Origin: Odobenus rosmarus divergens
Lineage: Eukaryota > Chordata > Mammalia > Carnivora > Odobenidae
DNA: 64,000 nucleotides
Direction of reading: 5' to 3'
Assembly: GCF_000321225.1 (NCBI RefSeq)
Contig: NW_004450276.1
Span: 366,476 to 430,475, forward strand
Part shown: positions 23,666 through 36,530 of the stretch, piece after piece
Layout: every line of letters starts with the position of its first letter
Position numbering within the stretch: position 1 is the stretch's first letter
Made by a program: the position numbers and the translations under genes
The notes under the pieces: generated by a model
Database searches by the model: none
What the model was told of the DNA's origin: nothing
What the model saw: the letters and a program-made list of their open reading frames with translations, nothing else

Positions 23666-26530
23666 AGAACAGTTTGACCCCTTATAAGGCACAAGTTAAA
23701 AAAAAAGCATTTACTAATAGAATTATGATAAGAAAAGAATAAAATTATATGCCCTCCAAAATTGACCTCAAATAATAACTATTCTGTGATGTTTTTCTTG
23801 ACATCCATAGGCAAGGTAGACACTTCTTTAAATTCCCAGGGCTTGCGTTATGTTGTAACATATTTTCTTATCTTTATATAATTCACTAGCCTGTGATTTA
23901 TGTGAAATAAAAAAAAATAAAAAAAACACATTTTATAATCCCAGAGACAAGCATTGTTGAATGAGTTTGTAAGTGCACAAATATACAAATTAACACATTC
24001 TGCAACAGAGTTCCCTGTACATTCAAGCTCTTGTATCAAGGGCACAGATTTTTCTTTGTCAGACACCAGAAAGACCAATCCAGAGGCCAGGTGTAATCTG
24101 CTGTATGCAGGGATTTAACCCCCTCAGGAACAAACCTTTACCAGTGAGACTCAGAAGTGAATGGGCAACAGTTTCCATCCCATGGTAGGGCGATTCTGGA
24201 GCTCAGGCTCCATGGTTCCTTATAGAGTTCCTAGAGGAGTTACCCAGGATGATTATTAGCTAATTAACATAACCCCTGATTGATTTTTTTCTCTCTTTAT
24301 TCTCTTAATTCCTTAACTCCCTTCTTTATGCTTCCTGATTACCTGCCAAATAAGTTACCTGCATTCAAGTCCCCATCTCAACGTTTGCTTTAGGGGGAAC
24401 ACAAACCAAAGCAACGAATCTAAAGAAGGAGAGCAAAAATAATTCTGTATTTAATAAAATATTTTATGTAGTTTATTTGGGTGTGGAAACATGGGGGGCA
24501 CTACAAACTACTAAAAACTGAGTGTATGTGTCCATATCTATAGATGTTGATATAGATGATATAGATATAAATTGTATTACCTCTTTTCTTTCACCTATGA
24601 ATTACTGGATGATCTAGTTTAGTTTATTTTTTATAGTTCTTCCTTTTGGTAAAGGTGAATAATGAGATTAGAAATCTTTATTGCTTTACCAAACACTATA
24701 TAGATGAAACTGACCATAAGATGTATAAAACAAAAACAAAACAAAAAACAAAAAAAAGATAACCTCTGCTTTTGAGCAGAATAAGACATTGCTCAACTAC
24801 CTGGGTGGAAGAAGGTCTGAATAACTACTAGTAGTCTCAATACCAGTTTTGTAACCAGAATTATAAAACAAAACCCATTAAAGGAAGAAATGGTCAACTT
24901 CCAGTGAGCTATTACTACATTTTCCCTATTTACTTATTGAAACAAAAGCTTATTGACAAAAGTTTTACCCTCCTTAACCACTGCAGTTTTCTTTCTTCTA
25001 ACTGTTCCCTACCTGACTGCCTCCAAATACACAAATACACAGGCTCAGTTTTTTTTTTTTTAATTTAAGGAATCCATACATATCTCTATTATGAATAGAA
25101 CATATGATATATTTCAAAAAATGTCTAATGTTTGAAAACTCACAAATGATAAAAGCATCAACGTTTTTTAGTTTTAGAATCTTCATATCCATAAGGAATT
25201 TAGTCTACTAAATTAAAAAGTGGATTCAAACCTTCACCTTTTCAGAAGAAAATTCTTATAGGAATGAGCCTTCTATACTACACTAAATTTGTGGGATTTG
25301 GAACTTCTTGAATCTATTTTTTTTTTTTTTTTTTAGTGCAAATATTTCAACATTCAGGTTTCAGGCTTTGTAATCATTTCACCAGTGTAACAAGATCAAG
25401 TAAGCTTACTAAACAGTTTAAGTGACTAAAAGATGATACTCTAAATATTCATGGCTCCAACACTGTTTTATGCCCATCACCCTCCAAGGCTCTTTCACAA
25501 CTTGATTGAGAAAAGGGTCCTTGATTTATCTGTATGAGTTTAACAGCCACCCAAATTTTATTCTATTTTGGCAATATAGTTTTTGTTTTGTTTTGTTCGT
25601 TTAAACAAGAATGCTTAATGGCTATTTCAAAGTGAAGGGAATTATGACTAAATTGTTGCCTTGATGCAGTTTTTTAATGGCTATTTCTTGGGGGATATCA
25701 AATTCAATGTCATGTTAAAACACATTCAATTTCATATATGTCAAAAATGATGAAACTAAATAGACAATTGCATCAGATTATTTGAATTTCAAAAATGTTT
25801 CCTAACAATTTGGATATGTTAGATAAGAAATGCAGTGATTTTTTAGGAAGGATCATACTATCAATGAAATGCTAAGGAAATAATGTTTAATGTTGAAAGA
25901 ATGAAGGAGGGATGGAAAATGCTGTCTAGTGATAAAAGAAGAAGGAATAGAGGAAGAGTTAGCATGTATAGCATGTCCTATACACAGGACACCTTTGTTT
26001 CTTCTTCCTTGCTTTTGGCCATGCTTTTGACCCTCCTTGGCATGTACTACTTCTCTTCTATATGTACTTACTACTTTCAGAGACTTTCTTTGCAAATTCT
26101 TCTATGAACTCTTCCCTTCTTGGGTTTTATCCTATAGTGATCTTGGCTGCCAATGGCAAAAAAATTATTTTATAAATAGAAATACGTAATTTATGTAATT
26201 TAGTTATTTCTTAAGAGTAAATAGTAGCATGATGCTATGGAAAAAATGCTTGCTATGCAATTCTATTTTCAGGATACCTACTCTCTAATTTTTAATTTGC
26301 TTGCATGTAAAAGAAAGATAATCATACTTAATATGGCTCATGGTGTATTTATAGAAATCCTTGAACTATAAGAAAAATAAAAGACATTTATGTCACTGTA
26401 ATATATTTTCTAAATACTTTATATATTTACATTTCATCCTAAACTCTAGGAGAATAGATATGTCCCAATATGTATTTGTTGAAAGGAATGTTGGAAGGAA
26501 ACATATGATGATGATAATAATAATGCAGTA
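23666..26530. other. No gene seen
   Basis: Unique-looking AT-rich sequence. Low-complexity patches: A/C-rich runs near 24727-24758, poly(T) at about 25049-25061 and 25318-25335. Overlapping opposite-strand frames at 25853-26107 have no recognisable domains and are probably chance. Confidence 0.45.
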
Positions 26531-26705
26531 ATAGCTAACATCAACAAAGTATTTATATCTTCCAGGCACTGCGTTAAGTGCTTGGTACACACCATCTAAT
26601 TTAATTTCTCATTTATTTTGCTAGTGAGGAAGCAGAATTTTTGAGAGTAAGTAGCTTGTCCAAATTTACACATATAGTTAGCAGATGAGAAGGTAGGATT
26701 GTTAA
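26531..26705 (+). mobile_element. MIR, sense
   Basis: Recognisable MIR order: 'AGTAATAGCTAACATCAACA', 'CCAGGCACTGCGTTAAGTGC', 'AGTGAGGAAGCAGAA', 'AGTAAGTAGCTTGTCCAAAT', 'TAGCAGATGAGAAGGTAGGA'. A short imperfect ATG/ATA repeat (26507-26526) precedes it. Confidence 0.85.
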
Positions 26706-26977
26706 CCCATTTTGTTTTGTTTCATTTTGTTTTTACTTCAAAAGCTATTCTTGTTGCATATCTAAAGGTGAGGGGGGAAATGTTTTTAGGAAAAAATGGA
26801 TGGTTTTGTAGATGAAACTTTATATGCACTAAAAATATCTAGGTTTGTAACTGTTACTCTCTGAGCTCAAATAATTTGCTCAAACTGGAAAAACGAATCA
26901 ATTATGGCTCCCACATATAACAGAGAGGTATGTAAACCTAGTAGTAAGCCAGACCCTGTGTCTCTATAAGCATTATG

Positions 26978-27135
26978 TTTTCTGTTTTTTCAGTTTTATT
27001 GAGAAATAATTGACATACTTCACTATATAACTTTAAGGCATACAGCATGATGGTTTGATTTACATATATTGTGAAATGATTACCAACATTATTTTTTCTA
27101 CTTACAAAAAGCTGCCCATTAGAGCAATTTCCTTT
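26978..27135 (-). mobile_element. L1M 3' UTR fragment, antisense
   Basis: 'CAGTTTTATTGAGAAATAAT', 'TTGACATACTTCACTATATA' and 'GTGAAATGATTACCAACATT' follow the order of the antisense L1M 3' UTR. Confidence 0.8.
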
Positions 27136-28342
27136 CCATATGCATGGCCACAACTGTTCAGTTAACACCTGACCAGGCAGCAAATTCTGATGGTGGGGTG
27201 AATAGGAAGATAGTCATGCTCAAAGTATATAATCAATTAGAATATCCCAGCTACTGTCTAAAAATGAACTAACAATGAGAACTGTGGAACTAGATTCATC
27301 CAAGGCTGATATTGGACATGCTGAACACTGAATAAAATCACTAATTTTAGAGTTGATACAATTCCTACTGTTTCTATATTTCTCTGTTTAGACTTAATTT
27401 TTCAATTAAATAATAAAACATGTTTACGTTAAATTGTAGAATTTCAAAGAAGTTTGAAACTATAGGTTTTTTTAAACCTTTTCATTAGAATTCGTAAGAG
27501 CAATTTTATATATTTGTACATTTTTCTGAAATATAGGGATGATCAAACTCAATGATCAGTGAGAATGATCATTTGATGGCTACATGGATGAAACAGGAAT
27601 TTAAGTTTATGGAATGGCAAACAAGAGACAGTGTCCTGATCAACAAAGTTAATTATCTTCCTCTCCCTAGGCCACGTGAAGAAAACATGTATTTAAGTGA
27701 AAATTTAGGCAAAAATCTGGGCAAGACTTGTTTGGTTTGAATGGATCAATGAGAGATTAAAAACCATAATGAAATATTGGCCTAAATTTTCCAAACACTT
27801 ATATGAAAAATGTAACTTAATATACATTTATAGGAATATATGTAATAATAAAGGAAACATCTTTTAAATAGGTTATGGTAAATTGTTTATTTAATAGGAG
27901 GAGGTAAGTCTTTGTGTACTAAATGTATTTAAAATAACATTTTAGATACAAAGAACAATTTTTATACTTTTAGAACTTATTTTCTATAGAGAGCTTGAGT
28001 TTTTCTCTTAAATTGATCTCTTGAAAATACATATTTTATATGTATTTGATATATGCACATATAAAATTTTATAACAAATATTTTTGTCATGAGTTCATAT
28101 TTCTACAATAAACTAAACATTTATAGGCATGCTACATACATTTAAAAAGTAATAAGAAATTTAATAATTAAACTTGTAAGCTATTTTACCTTTTTTATTA
28201 ATGAGTTAAAAAAGTAAGGTGTTTGCCTGTTAAGAGGCAGAGCAGTGATTTAAAAAACTCCAAATCTATGCTCTTTCATAACAGTTTATTATCTTTCAAT
28301 GACTTTACATTTGTCTTACTTAGGCTTCCTTTCTAAAAAAAA
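27136..28342. other. No gene seen; faint MIR end near 28225-28300
   Basis: Unassigned AT-rich sequence. 'AAGAGGCAGAGCAGTGATTT' followed by 'TATGCTCTTTCATAAC' may be the tail half of a sense MIR. Confidence 0.4.
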
Positions 28343-28563
28343 GAAAATTACCTATTGGGACGCCTGGGTGGCTCAGTCGGTTAAGCGTCTGCTTTCGGCT
28401 CAGGTCATGATCCCAGGGTCCTGGGATTGAGTCCTGCATCGGGCTCCCTGCTCGGCGGGGAGCCTGCTTCTCCCTCTGCCTCTGCCTCTCTCTCTCTCTG
28501 TCTCTCATGAATAAATAAATAAATAAATCTTTAAAAAAAAATAAAAAAATGAAAATTACCTAT
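28343..28563 (+). mobile_element. Can-SINE with 13-bp TSD
   Basis: GAAAATTACCTAT at 28343-28355 and 28551-28563 flanks a sense SINE. It has an intact head (GGGACGCCTGGGTGGCTCAG), a CT-repeat middle and an (AAAT)n/A-rich tail. One of the best preserved copies here. Confidence 0.97.
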
Positions 28564-28837
28564 GAATATTTCTAAGTGTAGAGTTGAAAGGGACCATAAA
28601 GATTACCTAAGGTTCCCCATTTTTTATTCCATTATTCACCCTTCTATGTCATGCTTTTTGAGATTATGTATACAGAAACTACATAACCAGGGTCAATATC
28701 CTTTCTTCTCAGTGAATGCCCCAGTATTAATTTATCATCATATTTCAGGAACACTGATCCCCACCAAATGCCACATCCTTTCACCACTTGTTTGTTTATA
28801 TGCCTGTTAGGAAGAAAAACCTTCTACTTGTCATATT

Positions 28838-29034
28838 TTTTAAAAAATATTTTATTTATTTATTTGAGAGAGAGAGAATGTGTACACACAAGCAGGGGGG
28901 AGAGGCAGAGGGAGAAGGAGGAGCAGACTCCCTGCTAAGCAAGGTGCCTGATGTGGGACTCCATCCCAGGACCCCAGGATCATGATCTGAGCCAAAGACA
29001 GACTCTTAACTGACTGAGCCACCCAGGTGCCCCT
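28838..29034 (-). mobile_element. Can-SINE, antisense
   Basis: T-rich tail and 'TTTATTTATTTATTTGAGAG' at left; head GACTGAGCCACCCAGGTGCC at right. TSD not clear. It lies 287 bp after an opposite-facing SINE. Confidence 0.93.
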
Positions 29035-30884
29035 AAATAAATTTTAATTTTAATTCATTTTTTTCTCAGGTATACACTGAGCCCACTTAAAGTGCAGAGA
29101 TTGGTTGTCTTTGAGAATACACTGGTTAAAAACCAAGTCCTTTCATCTGGTGTAATCTGTAATTCAGCGACTGGAGCATAATTCAAAAGAGCTTTAAATC
29201 AAGTGATCCTTGCCATGTCTGCTAAAGGTCTGGTCAATAGCAGAGTTAATTTCAGATGGCTAAGATTATAACCCTGATCACATTGCAGCTGCTGTGCCCA
29301 CCAACTGGAACGGGTAAATTGCACACTTTCCAGGAGACACATATCAGGTATTCTCGCTCAGTGAGAAATGAAGTAATTTCCCTGTACAACTTGAAACACA
29401 TTCCCTACAAAGAATAAGCCAAACACCCCATATTCACTGAAAAATGGTAAAAATATTAACACTTCATAGAATAGTCTTTGGTTGAATAATATATTTACAA
29501 CTTCAAAGCATATTCTCTACCTAAAACTTAATTGTAAAAATTACTAGATTGAAAAGCAAATGGGTTGCTCTCCAACTAGATTTTGAGGATATATAGTAAC
29601 TTCTAACTTTTTGAAGAATTATAAAAGAAGGAAGAGATGAAGGAGAGGAAATACTAGAAAGGTGGCCTTATTTGTTTCCTTATCATTTTATAAGGAAGAA
29701 AAATTGCCTTTGATTTATGTTTATGGACTATTTTATAACAGTGTTATAAAAAATAGAATTGTATTTGTCAGTGGTTTTACTGATTGGCATGAAAACTAGT
29801 TGAATATTTGGCTTGAATGTCATGATTATAAATCCAATTGGTTTCCAATACTAGTTATTCTAATAAAAACTGGTGTCAGCCTCAGTCCTTTCAAACAACA
29901 AGGATATAGGAATTAATATTTTTTCTTTTTTGATCATTATTTTGATGATTCACTTTGAACTTTGAATTAATTTTAAAAAAAACTTTAGTATTCTCTCCTT
30001 TAAAAGAAAAAGAGCTAGTTTCCAGAGGTTCTTTATTTTATTAGAGACCTGGACTGCATAGTGTGAGATACTAGACAAAGAGAGATTACTTGCTTAAAAA
30101 AACAACTCTCTTATTCCTCTGTAGCACTCATAATTTTATTCATGAAACATCTTCATATTCTTCAGGATTATTTGTTTGGTAATAGTTACTGTTCTGGTTG
30201 TCTGTTACCACATAAATAAATCACAGTTATTATTGCATGAAATTGTACTATGGTCAGGTTCTGCAGAGAAAGCTTACTTCTTTTCTAGATAGCTGGGACC
30301 ACTCAACTGGGTACTGGAGGATTCATTTCTAAGTTGATTTACTCACATAGGTTGCAGATTGGTACTGGTTGATGATCATGAGCCCAACTGAGACTGAGAG
30401 CCAGGAGCTTTGGTTCTGTCCACATGACTAACTGTGTGGGCCTCTCCACAGGCTGCATCCTCACAGACTGGTAGTTAGGTTCTAAGAGCAAGTATCTCAA
30501 ACAACAGAGTATAGAAGGTGCCAGTTTTTTAAGGCCTAGAAACTAGCATAGCATCAATTCCACTTTATTCTATTGCTTAGTCACAGAGATCAGATTTATT
30601 GTGATGGGATATGGACCCCAAATCTTGATAGGACGAGTGTCAAAGAATTTCTAGGCTATGTTTTAAAATGACCAAAATTATTTGCATCTCTCTCATGGGT
30701 ATAATGTACTCACTTACCCCCAGACTTCTCCAAGGTCCCATCTTATTAAACAACAAGTTAAGGCTTCAGATACAAAATCTCACCACGTCAGTCAAGTCTG
30801 TATACAAATGACGATCTTTGAATTCAGTTCTTTGGGTAGAGGTCATCAAGGTTTCTTTCTTTATCTCAAGTCTGTGAACTAAAG
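29035..30884. other. No gene seen; candidate conserved noncoding stretch at 29060-29410
   Basis: 29060-29410 is more base-balanced, repeat-free and lacks long A/T runs, unlike its surroundings. Sequence alone cannot show conservation. 30185-30640 (TCTGTTACCACATAAATAAA, CACATGACTAACTGTG) resembles an old interspersed repeat I cannot name. The frame at 30682-30882 has no recognisable domain. Confidence 0.35.
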
Positions 30885-31252
30885 AGACAAATGATCTGTG
30901 CCCCCCACATACATACTCCACATATGTGGAAATCCTAACCCCCATATGAAGGTCTTAAAGGGTGGGGCCTTTGGGAGGTGATTAGGTCATAAGGATGGAG
31001 CCCTCATGAATGGGATTAGTGCCTTTATAAAAGAGACCTCAGAGAACTCCTTAGCCCTCTTTCTGCCATGTGAGGATACATGAGAATTCAGATGTCTTTA
31101 ACCCAGAAGAGGGTTTTTACCAGAGCCCAACCATGCTGACACCTTGATCTTGGACTTCCAGTCTCTGGAACTATGAACAATAAATTTCTGCTGGATATAA
31201 ATCATCTAGTCTATGGTACTTGGTTATAGCAGCAGAAACTGGCTAGGACAAG
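30885..31252 (+). mobile_element. MLT1-type (ERVL-MaLR) LTR
   Basis: Very recognisable blocks: 'GAAATCCTAACCCCCATATG', 'GGGGCCTTTGGGAGGTGATT', 'AGCCCTCATGAATGGGATTA', 'GACACCTTGATCTTGGACTT', 'ACAATAAATTTCTGCTGG', ending 'ACTGGCTAGGACA'. The AATAAA at about 31179 fits the LTR polyadenylation signal. Solo, sense. Confidence 0.93.
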
Positions 31253-32974
31253 AGCCCTGGATCCTTTATATTTAACAAGTCATTCTTTGGTTTCTCTCTC
31301 TCCTCTCATATTTTATTATAGGCAGCAAGAAGAATCAATCCAGGAAGTAATTACAGTATTTTGTCTGGAGATCTTCTTATAACGAGGTATATTTTCTATA
31401 TTGTACATTACTGCAGATGACAGTTTTGCTAACATTTCTGCCACTACATTACAAGGATCTATTTTCTCATTTTCAATAACATTTCCTTACTTTCCTCTAA
31501 GCCCTCAATGAATACAAAAAATATATTTTTGATTGGGTTAAATGATCAATAATTATCACTTTCCTCATTTAGTTATCCTTCAACATTGTGAGTTGAACTG
31601 CTATTTTTCTGACTTCATTTTCTTAAAAGATTATTAGCTACAATTCTTGATTATAACCATAAACACATGTTCTTTTTGGTATTGACCTGAAGTTTTTTTC
31701 TTTAACCCAGTGTTTTCTCTGAAGGAAATCACCATAACAACTTTTGCCTTCAGTTATAGTTAAAAAGAATATTACATGCTTGTTAAAATATGCCAGTAGG
31801 CCTACCATATATTCACAAATACCCAGAGCAATTTGATACAATGGCTGAAGAGTCACTGCTCTCAAAAACTATCTCAATAATGCCAAAATATCAGGGAAAA
31901 TTTCTTTGATTCCACTAGACCAAGTATTTTTCAAGTACAAATTGAGTGAAATTATTTTCTCAAATGCAGAGGCCCTTCTTTATCCTTTTTAGAGTCTGTT
32001 GTCCATCACTTCAACTGCTCTTGCCAATATCCTAAATTTTATTGTTTTTATAATCCTATCAAAACATCAGTTCCTGCAGGGGCCCACACACAGACTATCC
32101 ATGCCTGCAGCCATACTGGATGACCTAATTATTCTTAAATAGTCATTCCTGTTGTTTTCGAAGTTCCAAGTCAAAGACCCCTCCCATCATTGTTCTTTAG
32201 ACATTGCTATTTGAACTGACTATTGCAGTCAAAATTCTGGTGCCCACAAGTGAAGTAAACGCACCACTTGTGGAATTGATTTTTAATGAGGTATATTTCT
32301 TTGTGTATTATTCATTATATCTCTTACAATATGATTTAGTGATAATTTAAATATTGTTTAGATGGAAAACTCCATTTAGATTCTCCCTCACTCCATGCCC
32401 CACCAAAACACACAAACACAATAATTCTACATTTTCTAGTAATTCTAGTAACTAGTTAGATTTACAGTAGGTAACTTCTTTAGATTAATGTGAAATGGAG
32501 AAATGTGTAAACATTTCAGTTTTTCAGTTTGGGGTCATCTTCATATATGAGTTCTTACATCGTTTATTTATCTACTTAATGTAAGTAGAGAATTGAGAGT
32601 TAGCATTTGTCCTATGCTCATACTTTGGACACTTGCATTTGTTTCAGTGTTTACTCTGCTATGTGTCATGTAAATATAATTTACTTTGAATACAATTTTC
32701 ATCTTGAAGAATCTTTTATTATAGGTAATTCAAAAGTAGTCTTGCTAAATATATAAGATTTTCTTCTTTTGCTTTTACACTCTCATATTTAACTTTACGA
32801 GGTCATCAATTATGTGCAAATTACTATTAATATTAAATTCATTCTTATTGAATGCACTAATTTTCTAATGAATGACATTTTCAGTCTTGGATAACAGTGC
32901 TTAATTACTAGAGACACCATTAGAAATATTTAAAATAAGAAATGGCCGTTGTCCCCAATTTATTTTGTCCCATT
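31253..32974. other. No gene seen
   Basis: Unassigned AT-rich sequence. The antisense frame at 31638-31865 has no recognisable domain. Confidence 0.45.
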
Positions 32975-33165
32975 TATTTCATTTAATAAATATTTATCTA
33001 GCTCTTATTATATGATAGACCTCATCTCAGCACTTTATAAATGTTAACTTATTAATCTTTGTAGCAACCCTATGAAGTATGTACTACTATTATACCCATT
33101 TTATAGATGAAGACACTAAGAGGGTTTAAATAACTTACCCAAGATTCACACAACTAATAATTGCT
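32975..33165 (+). mobile_element. MIR, sense
   Basis: 'TAATAAATATTTATCTAGCT', 'AGCACTTTATAAATGTTAAC', 'GCAACCCTATGAAGTATGTA', 'CATTTTATAGATGAAGACAC', 'CACACAACTAATAATTGCTG' in MIR order. Confidence 0.88.
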
Positions 33166-34156
33166 GGAAATTAGTTTTGTATGCTTCTATTCTGTGCTAA
33201 CAATATTCTTTTCCTTTCACCTTATAAATCATTTTTATGACCAATAATCCTAATTGATTCTGTCAAATACCTATAAAATATGGTCATGTTATAAATTATG
33301 AATATGAAATATGAATACAAACTCAATATTGAGCATACGATATGCTTTTCTTTGAATTTTATCTAATAAAAAGCAGCATGTTTGCTATCATGTTCTGTTT
33401 GAAAAAAGTTTTAAAATTATTAAAACCAAAACTATTTTTAATGAAATGAAACCTTTTGTATATTCTTCCAATCTGTATGAAGATGGCCAGTGGCCCGAGA
33501 TTTTGTTTTCTTGACCATTTTACTTTTTTCAGAAAATTCCTTTGGTGGAAATTGTAATTTCATTTTGGTAGATATGCCCATATTGTCTTTGTTTTCATGA
33601 AAATTTTGTGTCTCACCAAAATTCTTAATAATAAAAGAAAATGCATTATTTTAGCTGATGTTATACTGAAAAAATTTTGTGGCTTTAAAATTTGTCTCTT
33701 TCTATGTTTTTAAAAGTATTTGTTTTGGAAAAGTATTTTTGAAGAGTTTCAAGTTTGTGTTTGATTAATGTGACAACAAGAACACAACCCAACCGATAGG
33801 AAGTTATGCTATAAATAAACCATGGCCACATTATCATTTTCATTATAAGTTTGATGAAATATTGTCTTAAGGAGAGATACACTACTGACAGCAATGAAAA
33901 ACAAGACATCAGAAATTCCATTTAAGTGCAGGTGACAGTATTATTTACTGCCATCCACTCCTGTTACTGCCAGGCTTCTTAAATTACCCAGAGGGAATAT
34001 ATCCTCTCAGCTTGTGACAGCTGGAGGGGAAATCACACTGGTAGAACTACATTCTCATAAATGGCTAAAGAAGACTTACTTTTCTTCTGTTCAGCTTATA
34101 TATAATTGGAAAGGCATAACACCAATGTTTATAAGAAATACAAATTTTAAAATTCC
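33166..34156. other. No gene seen; candidate regulatory-like patch at 33920-34080
   Basis: 33920-34080 is base-balanced with E-box-like CAGCTG at about 34019 and several GC-richer words, in an otherwise AT-rich stretch. Only comparison with other mammals would tell whether it is conserved. Confidence 0.3.
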
Positions 34157-34372
34157 AGGGTGCCTGGTGTGGCTCAGTTGATTAAGCAACCAACTCTTCA
34201 TATCAGCTCAGGTCTTGATCTAAGGGTTGTGAAATCAAGCCCCGTGTTGGGCTCCATGCTGAGTGTGGAGCCTGCTTAAGATTCTCTCACCCTCTCTCTC
34301 TGCCTGCTCACTCTCGCTCCCTGTCCCTCATTCTCTCTCTAAAAATAAATTTTAAAAAACTTAAAAAAAGTT
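34157..34372 (+). mobile_element. Can-SINE, older copy
   Basis: Head AGGGTGCCTGGTGTGGCTCA, middle with CT repeats (CACCCTCTCTCTCTGCC), tail 'AAAATAAATTTTAAAAAACT'. No clear TSD. Confidence 0.92.
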
Positions 34373-35471
34373 TCCAAAAAGGCTTTCTTTTCAATATTTG
34401 CTTTCCAATAAATTTTGCCTACCTTATCATCTTTCCTTTTCTTAAAGTTAAAAACCATCACCATCACGACCACCATCACAAAATTCACCCAAATAAAATT
34501 TTCCGTTTTCAGTGTTCTGCCTTATATATTTTAAAAGTCTTTACCAGTTATATTTCTTAACTCAAATTTAAATTTAGCATTCTTTCCTTTTTTATAAAAT
34601 TTGTTTTCCTCATCCTTCTTGCTTGATTAATTAGCTTTTTTCCTCTAATCATACGTTAGTAGTGTTTTAGGATGCTAGATTATTTCCAGAGCAGGTTTTT
34701 TTTTTTCTTTTTAACAACTTCACCTTTTAATAATGGGAAGAAACTATTTGCCATTCCAGAAACAATTTTAGGGAAGAAAAATCTTCCTTATAAAAATAAA
34801 CTTAAACTCATCAAAATGATAAATATTCTAACTTTTTACTTCTGTGATTTGAACTTCTCTCCTGCAATACTACCCACTTCATTTAACATTGTTCTTGTAC
34901 CATCATATATTGAAGAGAAAACAGTATGACAGCAAAACTTAGGTAGTTCAGTTTAACAAAGGAATTTGTACAATGATTTTTTTTAAATCTTTGGTTTTAG
35001 TGGCCTTTTTTTTTTTTTGTACACAAAGATAAGGAGGCTACAGAAAAGAATCATTTGGCTTTTCCAAACCATTGCTTAGATTAAAGATATAGAAAGACTT
35101 TTTGTACATAAGGAAACAATAGTTTGATCTACCATTTGTTTTAGAGTAGGGACAGAGGCAGTATTAAGATATATTATGTCCATTCAAGCTGTAAATACTA
35201 CCTAGAGATACAGAATCAAAGCATGAGCATAAGAGAATAAATCCTCTACAGGGAGAACAACTACATAGCCTGTTGCTATGAGGCCAGTGCTGAAAATGGG
35301 TGTCACTGTGGAACATCAGGAAAAGTTGATGATCAAATGGCAGCATAATTTGAGACTTGGGGTGCCTAAGGTCTGACAATACCCAAAGTAAAGCTCTAAT
35401 CTACAGGGCAGAGGGAGCATGTAAACTCTGGGACTGAGCATGCTCAGCTGTGCAAACAGATTGGATTAGAA
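34373..35471. other. No gene seen
   Basis: Unassigned. A CAY-rich patch (34454-34479) and T runs (about 34699-34706, 35007-35020). Frames at 34672-34929 and 35164-35379 show no recognisable domain. Confidence 0.45.
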
Positions 35472-35686
35472 CAGTGATTCTTGCTTATTAGCAAGACATC
35501 AAAATCACAAGGAGAATTTGTTTAAACATAGTTAGGCCCTACTCCAGAGTTCCTGATTCAGTAGGTCTGCGGTAGGGACTGAGAATTTGCATTTCTTTTT
35601 TTTTTTTTTTTGAGAATTTGCATTTCTAACAAGTTCTCTCTTGATGCTGATGTTACTGCCCCAGAAACAACAGTTGAGAAGCACTG
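35472..35686 (+). mobile_element. MER5-type hAT element carrying a poly(T) insertion
   Basis: Starts CAGTGATTCTTGCTTATTAG and ends GTTGAGAAGCACTG, with MER5-like inner blocks 'AGTTCCTGATTCAGTAGGTC' and 'GAGAATTTGCATTTCTAACA'. The last block is split by a T run with duplicated flanks (see 35580-35627). Without that insert the element is about 184 bp. Confidence 0.85.
35580..35627 (-). mobile_element. 'Tail-only' retrotransposition scar: poly(T) with 17-bp TSD
   Basis: TGAGAATTTGCATTTCT occurs at 35580-35596 and 35611-35627 with only T residues between. This is what an extremely 5'-truncated LINE/SINE insertion, antisense, leaves behind: an A tail and its TSD. Confidence 0.85.
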
Positions 35687-35912
35687 GATTAGTCATTTTC
35701 CCACAGTGGTGTGCAATGGACTCATTTTCATAAATCTTCTTTGAAAAAAAAAATGAACAAAAGGAAAAATAAATTTTGTGTTGTTATAAAATCTATGAAA
35801 TTCTAAATAAAAATAATTTACTTTTGCAAAACCTATCGGGTTAATTAACATAATATAATCACATGAATTTTTTATCTCAAAATAGGGTATATAATATACA
35901 GTGGTTTACACA

Positions 35913-36101
35913 TTTTTTTTTAAGATTTTATTTATTCATTTGACAGAGAGTGAGAGAGGGAACACAAGCAGGGGAGTGGGAGAGGGAGAAGCAGGCTTCC
36001 TGCTGAGCAGGGAGCCCGATGTGGGGCTCAAACCCAGGACCCTGGGACCATGACCTGAGCTGAAGGCAGACGCTTAATGACTGAGCTACCCAGGCGCCCC
36101 T
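35913..36101 (-). mobile_element. Can-SINE, antisense
   Basis: Tail TTTTTTTTAAGATTTTATTT at left, 'GAGGGAACACAAGCAGGGG' in the body, head CCCAGGCGCCCC at right. TSD uncertain (TACACA / TACATA). Confidence 0.95.
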
Positions 36102-36530
36102 ACATACCTTTTTTGACCATGAAATCTCTTTCTGAGAGCCAAGTATTTATATCTCCCAGATCTAACATTTTATGGAACACACTTGAGGGTATTCTTGAAA
36201 AGATGATTTTAAGGTCACTTTCAGCTTTTACATTCTAATGAGAATCAAAATTTCTTCCTAGTCTTAGATGATGTCTAATAAAGGACATTATGAAGTTAAG
36301 TAGGAAATTACAAACTTTCTCAAGGGAGCAACTGATTCTGTTATATCAATGAGTACTCATTAATTGCTAACTGATGTACATGTACAGTCTGACCATCTCA
36401 TTGGATAATTATAGTGAAACTGAAGACAGAATTCACACTGCCCCAATATAACAGAATGACTGACAGATGAAGTTTTTGAAACAGAAAATTTGAAAATCTA
36501 TTCAAATTGGCCTGAATTTATTTACTAGTT
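36102..36530. other. No gene or clear repeat seen
   Basis: Unassigned sequence without long frames. Confidence 0.45.

Noticed and set aside
28788..28985. Plus frame with a basic/acidic-rich peptide
   Set aside because: Its second half is Can-SINE sequence.
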